Shown piece by piece: positions 55,589-64,000 of a DNA stretch of 64,000 nucleotides. The DNA comes from Porpolomopsis calyptriformis. Lineage: Eukaryota > Basidiomycota > Agaricomycetes > Agaricales > Hygrophoraceae. The stretch's first letter is position 1. Each line of letters starts with the position of its first letter. The notes under the pieces are model-generated. The model saw nothing but the letters and a program-made list of their open reading frames with translations, had not been told where the DNA came from and made no database searches. Where the stretch lies: positions 971,780 through 1,035,779 of the forward strand of contig OX621173.1 in the NCBI GenBank assembly GCA_951640195.1, read 5' to 3'. A program made the translations under genes and the position numbers.

Positions 55589-58369
55589 TCAGGAGTGAGA
55601 TCCAACGTCCATCCCTCGTGGGCCGGTAACATTCTTGTCTTTACTTTGCTTCGACGTCCGTTTCCTTCGCTTTTTCACGGCAACAAAATTGTCCCCCGCT
55701 TCCGTCTTCTTCACTCCCAGCATTGCTTCGTGGTCTTGAAACATGCGAATCCGTCAAGCCGATGAAAGATAAGAAAAATAAACGGAAGCTCACGTTCTCC
55801 AGCGATAAGGTCGTCAACGATCGGTGTGGTACCGGAAGTGATGTATCTTGTCGAGATGCCTCGTGCAATCAGAGGTTGTGAGAGAAGATGTTTGAGTTCG
55901 GCTTTCAACGCGATGACTGTTGTATTCCTAGATGGTTTGTCGTGTTCCGGTTCACTAGAAATCATCGGAAATGTCAGGGCATACACCTAGAATTTGTGGA
56001 ACCAGAGCACCTAGCAAAATCCGGGTCCAGCTCAATTTCCATTGCCTCTGCCGTTTCCTTCATCCAATTCCGGTCGTGATTTTCCTTCCGGATCCTATGC
56101 TGATTCAGATCAATCTGCCTCGCAAGGTGCACGCGAGCCTTAAGTTTGTCGAGAAGGTCTAGCCCGATTGGCATCTCGGGTATGTCGTCATCTTCTATGA
56201 ACGATAGAATCTCGTCATTTGATCAACTCGCAGTTGCCAGAGATACCAACTCACGGCGACCCAAACTGTTCAATAGCGCTCTCAGCACCCTTCGCTCATC
56301 GGGTGAACACATGAGCATGCTAAACCCTTTCCTTGCCGCTCTTGCCGTTCGTCCGTTTCGATGAATATACGAGTCCGCTGACCGCGGAATCTGGTAATGA
56401 ATGACGTGATCTACCGCAGCAATGTCCAACCCTCTCGCGGCGATGTCGGTTGCGAGTAGGACAGAGTTGGGGATCGTTTTGAACCTGATGAAGATAAGAA
56501 CTTGCGTGAAAGGTTCGAGACAAGCACACACCTGTCCAGATTCTTTAGCCGCTGCCTCTGCTCCAACTGCGAATGGAGCGGGAAAGCCTTCACGGCGAGT
56601 AGCTCCATCAGTGGCATCAGTCTTCTGATTCCATCGATTGAGGAGAGGAATACAAGAGATCGGCCGGGGTACCGCAGCAAGAAATAATATAAATACACAT
56701 CCTAGTTTCCAAAGATATCAATTGGGATATGAAACGCAAAGAGACCTCAAAGTACTTTATCGGCAGAGAGACAGTGGATTTTGCTCTCCTTCAGACTGGA
56801 CACAACTCCGCCTTCTGGGCTTATATCGATGATCTTGGGGTCGTCATCTCGAAAATCGAGACGAAGAAGAAGTTCATCTGGGTAGGTGGATTGTCAGACC
56901 GCTTCTGAGAGCTACAACCAAAGTGATGGAAATTACCGAGTGTGGAAGAATTATTTCCCCCCTTAACCTTGTGGCTTTTGATCTTGGATCGTCTCTTCAG
57001 ATTACGCTGCAGATCCTTGCTTAAAGTGGCGGAATAAACGAAGGTTTGGAGTTCGCTTGTAGTCTTGTTATCTCCGCCAGAGTCTCTGACCCCTGTGCCA
57101 AACTCAGGCTCCAGCAGATCATCCTCGCTATGTCAGATTGTTAGAAAACGACTGATCGTCAAAGTCGCCGAGACGAACCGCGAGTCGCGCAGGGTAAGTC
57201 GTAAAATATCATCTAGTTCTGCGAAATGCCCTACTTCGATCATTCTATCTGCCTCGTCGAGGACCAAGAATTTCATATTCTTGATCTCACTCGCCAGCCG
57301 GTCGTTCTAGTAGACGCTGATGAGAATATACGCGGAATACGTACGTGTGAGCACTGACCTCTTCTATAACATCCCGCAACCGTCCTGGCGTTGCTACAAG
57401 AACATCTACACCCCGGTCCAGTATCCGACGCTGTTTTTGTAAAGACATGCCTCCAACGAGTGCTGCAACACTAGCCAGTGGCGGCTTCTTGCGTGAAGTC
57501 CTGCGATCCTTCTCTTGGGTCAATGGACTAGGAGACGTTTGGATCGGATTTAGACATGCATTTAGGTGGGATGAGACTTGCAATGCCAGTTCGCGGGTAG
57601 GTGCCAGTACGAGAGCTCGCAGTGGCCGTTTAGCCATAGTTGTCCGGGGTTGAGATAAAAGGTAATGAAGGATGGGTAACCCGTATGCAAGGGTTTTACC
57701 TGAACCCTATGGATAAACATCAGGAGAGCATTGGATATAATGGCTGTGATGGCTTCTGACCGTTTCTGCTACCCCAACAACGTCACGGCCAGCTAATGCA
57801 AATGGTAAAGCTTCGGCTTGGATTGGTGTTGGCGAAAGATAGCCGTTTGCATGTAAGGCCTTTAACAATTGAGAATGCAGGGCATATTTTCGCCAATTTG
57901 GTAGCAAATTTGCTAATAGAGGAATCAGAGAGAAGCAAAGAGAGATACGAACAATCTTACTGTCGAAGAGTTCATCTTCTCTAGCGTCCGCATCATCAAC
58001 TCGAGGTTTATCCGCCTCTTCCACCTCTTCCAATGCAATACCATGGTTGGTGTGAGATTTCCCTGCCTCGGTGCCACTAACGACCTGTGATACTATAGTT
58101 GGCGTAATTAGCTGCAAGTGGTCTATCGTACTGACCTTGAACCTAGCAACCTTGCCAACGTCTGTCTCTTCGTAAACGACATCGACATTGTCAACTTCCT
58201 CTAACTCAATGATCCCATCTTCACAAAAGCCCGTCTCCTTCGACCTAGAAGCGATCCATGGAAGCTCATCCACTGAATAATACTGAATTTTCGCTTTCTT
58301 CCTCGCCGTAGGCGCATGCCCATGGCTCTTCCGCTTAGATGCAGTTTTGTTGCGAAGATCTGCAACCAT
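55589..58369 (-). CDS. MAK5: DEAD-box RNA helicase Mak5 (DDX24), 60S ribosome assembly
   Basis: 12 exons: 58369-58136, 58084-57961, 57912-57761, 57706-57359, 57306-57179, 57127-56937, 56877-56756, 56701-56532, 56484-56255, 56194-56011, 55954-55794, 55734-55589; 729 residues, phases agree. Seen: [11 protein letters not shown] and [14 protein letters not shown], typical of Mak5, [27 protein letters not shown] (168-175), [29 protein letters not shown] (303-306), [54 protein letters not shown] and a Lys-rich nuclear C-terminus. It acts in the nucleolus in large-subunit maturation. Two of the early introns are in frame and stop-free, so retention would not truncate the protein. Head to head with the F-box-like gene, 93 bp apart. 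Confidence 0.93.
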
Positions 58370-58462
58370 CCTCGCGCGTAGACAAGGCTTCGGTAGTGTT
58401 CAGGTCAGATAACACCGTTTTTACTGCGGCAAGTTCCCCTCGGCTGTGCATGTGACTCTACC

Positions 58463-60050
58463 ATGGCCAAGATCCACATACCTCTCGAAATTTGGTACTT
58501 GATTGCTTCATTCATTCCCGAGGATAACTTCGAAGATTTGCTTGGCCTCCATGTTGTCTTTTACAACATCATTATGAACGCGCGATATAAGGATGTTCAT
58601 ATTGGACATATCGGTGATTATATGCTCAAAAAGCTGACCCGACTGAAGTACGTCTAACACACACACACGTCCGGAAATACCACTGAGTTGTGTGCAGAGA
58701 TCCAGCTGTTGCACTGCGAGTTCGTCGGTTGCATCTGAATCCTCAGTTTGACACGCGCAATAGTCCAGACCAGCGCATACCCATCCTCTCGATGAAACAT
58801 CGCCGTCGATCCCTTCTACCCTGGACATCGGGAAAGAATGAAACAATAACGCGAGCTTTAATCGCAGCCGTCAAACATATGTCCAAAGTAACTAATTTCA
58901 CACTCGATTGGTGGTATGACCCCGCGGCCAAAGATTTAGAACCAGTCTTGCCGGTTGCTTGGAAGTCATTTGGATCAAGTCTGAAAACTGTGACATTAGG
59001 AGGAACATTGGACGGCGTTAAAACACTCGTTTTGTCGCTGACATCGACCGGGAGCTCGTTGACTGCCCTAGAAGAGTTATGCCTCGAGTTTGCTCCCGAT
59101 CCCATCCTGTCGGGACTCCCTGAGAAGAACAAAGCCGATGCTGCTGCTGTGTTGGACCGCATCATTGCTCCGTTCATCAACAGTGTTGCTCACCAACTCC
59201 GCCGCTTCTCAATCTCCTCATGGTCTGGGCAACTCGATCTTTCGCCACTCTTCGCCAACCTCCACTCTACTTTCCCCCTCCTCCATCATTTCACTCTCCG
59301 TGCACCATTCCATGTTGCTTTTAGCCGAGATCAAATCTGGCTCACCTTGTTTTTGCGGCACCATTCCCAGACAATCCGCATCACAGATCTTGCTTTCTTT
59401 CGTAATAATGCATTTGATGTCGATCACACAGGCGATGATGGACTTTTAGCTGGGTGGCTAGAGGTGGCTGCCATAGATCAGAATGTCCTTGTAGACCTGC
59501 AAGCATTGCAGATCTACCCAACCACCCTCCAACGTGGTTTTGACGCATTTCTATCTCTGATCCAGCGCTCGGCGAACACATTAACTTCTCTCGACATTCG
59601 AACTCGTTTCCTGTCTCACGAGGACGTCATAGCAATTGCTAACATATTCTCTCATCATTCCGTGGACTGTAAGCTTGTCCGCCTACGTTTGTGCATTTGT
59701 AGATTGGATCCATTGCTTCTCGACATGTTGGCGGAAAAACTTCCAGGCTTGGAGGAGCTTAGCCTTCACTTACTTTGGTTGCGGAACGGACTCGGGGAGA
59801 GAAATGTGTGTGCATAGATATTTTGAAAATGCTTCTCATCCACTGTCCCAATTTCTCATGATACTCGTCTTTGTAGGAAATCACTGCTGAGAATATGGAA
59901 GGACGATTCTATCCAAATTGGAAATTGCGCGACCTCGGAATATGGAACAGCACCGGCAGAATGGACGGGAACTGTATGCGCATCTTGGCTAAACGTGCAC
60001 CCTCTGTCAGCAGTTTCTGGGGACAAGGGAATACGGTGACTTACAAATGA
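58463..60050 (+). CDS. F-box-like / leucine-rich repeat protein, paralog 2
   Basis: Exons 58463..58647, 58698..59805, 59877..60050; introns 50 and 71 nt; 488 residues. N-terminus MAKIHIPLEIWYLIASFIPE is F-box-like. DPAVALRVRRLHLNP, then NFTLDWWYDPAAKDLEPVLP and LRR-like strands (LEELCLEFA, LTSLDIRTRFLS) follow. The end, FYPNWKLRDLGIWNS...APSVSSFWG, matches the paralog at 21670-23393, with both introns at equivalent places. Probably an SCF substrate adaptor; substrate unknown. Ordinary codon use, unlike the C-rich paralog. Confidence 0.82.
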
Positions 60051-60662
60051 GTGTGTGGTGATACCATCAATGGGTTCATTGTGCGTCCTTGTTCTTGCTA
60101 CCTCAAGGTCAACCTGTCCACAAAGCTTACGCGTACTATGCTCTAGCATGCGTTGCACAGATTGCCATTGGAATTAGGCCATGCCTACGGAATACCATGG
60201 TGATATAGACTATATATTAAAAACCTTCGCCTCGGACTTGAACTGGAGTTGATCACGGACTTGCACTAGGACTCAAATTCAGACCTGGACTTGTACTTGG
60301 ACAGAACATTGCCATGTGTATACGGACATTTTACAGTATGTTGCTTGATATCTAATAGCATAGTTCGAGTATAGGGCGTTCAAAATTGAACGTTCAGGAA
60401 TTCATTGTATCATATTGGTTCGAACCCAAGATGAGGCACTTTGTACGCTTGCAGCCCACCTTGCGCCCTCTTAGACACCTGTTGGAGGTTAATTGGCACC
60501 AGACCCCTCAGCAGCCTAAGCTGGGTAATGCCTTGCAGTTGGTTGTGGCAGCAGTAAAGCCCTCTGATGAGCCCCTTCGCAAGGGCAAAACCAACCTGGC
60601 CCCACCAGTTTTTGAGTGATCGGCCGTCAGTCACGTGTTCGACCAACCTCTCCAGGTCCAGT
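60051..60662. other. Intergenic, no gene recognised
   Basis: 612 bp. 60225-60310 has several imperfect GGACTTG units. 60410-60646 is open on both strands for about 77 codons without a recognisable family; it could be a fragment of a repeat. Confidence 0.55.
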
Positions 60663-63537
60663 ATGAAAGCAAATTACAAGGTGAGCACCGATGTCTTTAC
60701 AGGAGCATACGATCTGAATGCTCGCCAAGTTTTCTAACATTTGTGGCACGGTTTACCGTCAAGGGAACATTCTTTTTACGCCGGATGGAAGCTCCCTACT
60801 GAGTCCGGTAGGGAATAGAGTATCCGTATTTGACCTCGTGAAGTAAACGGGTTTGGTTCGTCGTTACCAACTGACTTATTTTGATCGTCAGCAACAAATC
60901 CCATACTCTCGCATTTGAGAACCGCAAGAACATTGCAGCGATCGCACTCAGTCCAGATGCTAATTTACTCATTTCTGTTGACGAAGGCAAGCAAACCTCT
61001 TTCTACCGCGACAATTTGATTTGTTGCCAACTCTCCGGTGGTGCCCATTCTAATTTGACATAATTCTTAGATGGCCGCGCTCTTCTAGTAAATTTTCGAC
61101 GGGCTACTATCATCTATCACTTCAATTTCCACAAGCCGGTGAAAGACATTAAGTTCTCTCCCGACGGGAAGTGTGTATTGTCTCGGACTATTCCACATAA
61201 GTGCTGTTTTAATAGGAAAATGGTCATCAGGTACATCGCGGTTACGCACGACGCACATGTTCAGGTTTGGCGGACGCCAAACCATCTCGTTCGCGAGTTT
61301 GCTCCCTTTCATCTTCATCGGACCTACACCAGTCATCATGATGAGGTCATTAGTATTCAGTGGCATTCAGATTCCAAGTGAGTCTCTGTAAGTCTTAAGC
61401 TACTCTAATTAATGGTGTGCAGATGCTTCATCACGACTTCGCGAGACATGACCGCCCGCCTGTTTACTTTGAACCCTCTTGAAGGCTTCCGCCCAAAAAC
61501 CTTCGCGGGACACCGAGACGTTGTCCTTGGTGCCTTTTTTTCTGCCGATGGGAAGTCGGTGCGTAGTTCCCCAGGCTTAAATTCACTCTCACAACTGAAA
61601 CATTAGCTTAGATATACACCGTCAGTCGCGATGGTGCAGTCTTCACATGGAAAGCCAAGGACTCCGATGCCGAGTCTAACTCGGATTCTGACTCAGTCCT
61701 TTCGAACTCAAATAATAATGGTATCGACGCCATCGCCAACACACGCTGGGGAGTCCATAAAAGAAACTACTTTGATCAGCCGGGTACTAAAGTTGTCTGT
61801 ACCACCTACCATTCTTCCTCCAACTTACTCATCGTGGGGCTTTCCACCGGGGTATTCGGCCTTTGGGAGATGCCTGGCTTCACCAACATCCACACACTTA
61901 GCATTTCTCAAGAAAAAATATCCTCCGTAGCTATCAACCCGTCAGGCGAGTGGCTTGCATTCGGTGCAAGAAAACTTGGCCAGCTGCTGGTCTGGGAGTG
62001 GCAGTCCGAATCTTACATTCTAAAACAACAAGGTCACTTCTACGACGTGAACACGCTTTCCTACGCCTCAGACGGTCAGACGATTGCTACAGGTGGAGAT
62101 GACGGAAAGGTCAAAGTATGGTCTGTACACACCGGATTTTGTTTCGTCACTTTTACGGAACATACCGCATCCATTTCTACGGTCTGCTTTGCTAAACATG
62201 GTGCTGTGCTCTTCTCCGCCTCGCTCGATGGTACGGTTCGCGCATTCGACCTCATACGTTACCGTAATTTCCGCACCTTCACATCACCAAAACCAGTTCA
62301 ATTCTCTTCCCTTGCCGTTGATCCTTCGGGTGAAGTTGTAGTCGCCGGATCCACTGATTCCTTCGAGATCTATCTTTGGTCAGTACAAACAGGGAAACTT
62401 CTTGACGTGCTTGCGGGTCACGAAGGCCCAGTAAGTTCACTCGCTTTCTCCCCCTCCGGTGTAAACCTACTCGTGAGTGGCTCCTGGGACCGAACTGTGC
62501 GTGTCTGGAATATCTTCGGACGCTCGCGTGCTGTGGAACCCCTTGTATTGAATTCGGACATCCTGGCGGTGGCTTTTCGGCCCGATGGGAAGGAATTCGC
62601 TGTGTCTACGTTGGATGGCCAGATCACATTCTTCGATGTCCAAGACGGCAAGCAAACCAATGTTATTGAAGGTCGAAAAGATGTTTCTGGTGGACGTAAA
62701 GCCGACGACCGGGTGACGGCAGCGAATAATGCTTCCAGTAAGGCGTATAATAGCCTGGCATACACGGCTGACGGAAAGTGTGTGCTCGCCGGCGGTAATA
62801 GCAAATATGTGGTGTTGTATGATGTACGAGAGGGAGAAGGAGTTGTGGTGAAGAAGTTCCAGATATCACAAAACTTGTCCCTTGATGGAACCGAGGAGTT
62901 TCTGGATAGCAGGAGGGTGAACGAAGCTGGCATCAATATAGACCTCATTGACGACCGTGGAGAAGAGAGTGATCTGGAAGATAGGATGGATAAGAGTCTT
63001 CCTGGGGCTAGTCGAGGTGCGGGTGACATGTCCACGCGCCGGTATCGCCCCGAGGCACGTACCAAGTGTGTGCGATTCTCTCCCACTGGCCGTGCATGGG
63101 CGGCGGCATCCACAGAAGGTCTCCTTATATATTCTCTTGATGAAACTGTTTCATTCGATCCCTTCGATCTCTCGCTCGACCTCACTCCACAATCAGTGCT
63201 GGACGTGCTCTCTTCGCAGGAATATCTCAAAGCGATCGTTATGGCCTTCCGACTCAACGAAAAACCCTTGATCCAGCATGTATACGAAGCCATTCCACAC
63301 GGTGACATTCGATTGGTTGCACGACAATTACCAATAATCTACGTACCGATGCTATTGAGATTTGTGGGGGACCATTTGGAAAAGAGCCCACATCTCGAAT
63401 TTGACTTGCTCTGGGTCAATGCCCTATTGATGGCGCACGGACGACATTTGAAAGATCGCTCGGGGGAGTATGCGAGTGTGTTTAGACAGTTGCAAAAAGG
63501 CCTCACGGATATTGAGCAGTCAATATCGCGGTTGTGA
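60663..63537 (+). CDS. PWP2: Periodic tryptophan protein 2 (U3 snoRNP, UTP-B)
   Basis: Exons 60663-60680, 60730-60842, 60892-60986, 61071-61170, 61231-61377, 61423-61558, 61612-63537; 844 residues. Seen: CGTVYRQGNILFTPDGSSLL, NRVSVFDLV, FENRKNIAAIALSPD, VKDIKFSPDGKYIAV, two WD40 propellers with GHFYDVNTLSY and GHEGPVSSLAFSPSG, and a C-terminal Utp12-type helical domain (LDVLSSQEYLKAIVMAFRLN, RQLPIIYVPMLLRFV). Pwp2 is a core of the UTP-B complex in 18S rRNA processing in the nucleolus. Exon 1 codes only six residues. Intron 3 is GC-AG (G|GCAAGC). Confidence 0.95.
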
Positions 63538-64000
63538 GCTGTTTCTTTTTCTTTGGTTTTATTAGGCTGAAAATGTCCATTCCCAGATGCGAAGAAAATT
63601 CATCGACTCTGTCGTTCCTCATCGACCAGTCGAAGATGAAGCAGGAGTCGGAAATGGTTGTGACACCTAGTTGAGTGCCGAATGTGCGTGGAATTCCGAG
63701 TTTCACGGTGTTCGTGAATTCAATGCGAAGATCTCGGATTGAAAGTTGCTGTGACGCAACTCGATTCTTTGGGAAGTCAATCAAATTACGCATTTCGTTG
63801 TGGTCTAGATTTCTGCGGCAATAACTTAGGCCTTTGGAATGGGAAGCCAAAAATAAACCGATGGACCCCCCCAAGGGCCAGGCTGTGCTTGAATTGGTTC
63901 GCGCACTTGTCACTATGATGTCCAACGCTTTCCCAGTACCTCAGTCGTCGCCATCTCAGGGTAGCCAAGTTAGGATTATTCTTTCACCAGTTACGGGTCA
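63503..64000 (-). CDS. Possible 3' end of a gene cut by the window edge
   Basis: On the minus strand a frame from about 63925 to 63503 carries QQLSIRDLRIEFTNTVKLG and SDSCFIFDWSMRNDRVDEF, which read like real protein, but it overlaps the last 35 bases of PWP2 and I cannot assign a family. The true stop could lie further right if an intron is present. Low support. Confidence 0.3.

Noticed and set aside
60410..60646. Overlapping frames on both strands before PWP2
   Set aside because: No family recognised and no splice or start context; possibly a repeat fragment.

Overview
The window looks like nuclear DNA of an agaricomycete (mushroom-type basidiomycete). Genes are dense and broken by many introns of about 45-65 nt. 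One gene has a 29-nt microexon. The window also holds NACHT-WD40 NLR genes, a chromodomain Gypsy retrotransposon, an HNH-like orphan family and a DUF7729 surface protein. Exon joins below were read by eye from splice sites, reading phase and family conservation; no RNA or database was consulted.

Layout. 1-9.3 kb is an NLR locus: the 3' part of NLR-A (+), a full NLR-B1 (-) facing it tail to tail, a broken 5' fragment of ATG11 and a broken 3' fragment of an NLR-A gene. 10-19 kb is an MFS transporter gene (-) whose first exon is split by a 6.9-kb Gypsy element with identical-looking 443-bp LTRs and a 5-bp target duplication. 19.1-23.4 kb has an inverted MFS relic, a small inverted-repeat element, an unrecognised gene and an F-box-like gene. 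23.6-25.9 kb is a decayed copy of the NLR-A/NLR-B tail-to-tail block. 25.9-32 kb has an HNH-like gene and NLR-B2, which shares a 186-bp intergenic region with ATG11. 32-64 kb is mostly housekeeping: ATG11, a PH-domain protein, the PP1 catalytic subunit, tRNA-Ser(AGA), a DUF7729 protein, mitochondrial ribosomal protein mL59, a tandem pair of unknown genes, a DUF1769 protein, DHH1, a type II glycosyltransferase, MAK5, a second F-box-like gene and PWP2.

The main story is the NLR cluster. NLR-B1 and NLR-B2 are almost identical across the NACHT core and across WD40 repeats 12-14 but differ at about 75 residues across repeats 1-11. This is the pattern expected when a signalling core is homogenised while the repeat sensor diversifies. 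The copy beside intact ATG11 (B2) looks ancestral, because B1 carries a broken ATG11 5' end on its flank. The retrotransposon shows three mechanistic signatures: an 11-nt self-priming match, a gag-pol -1 slippery site directly before the gag stop, and a third sense ORF.
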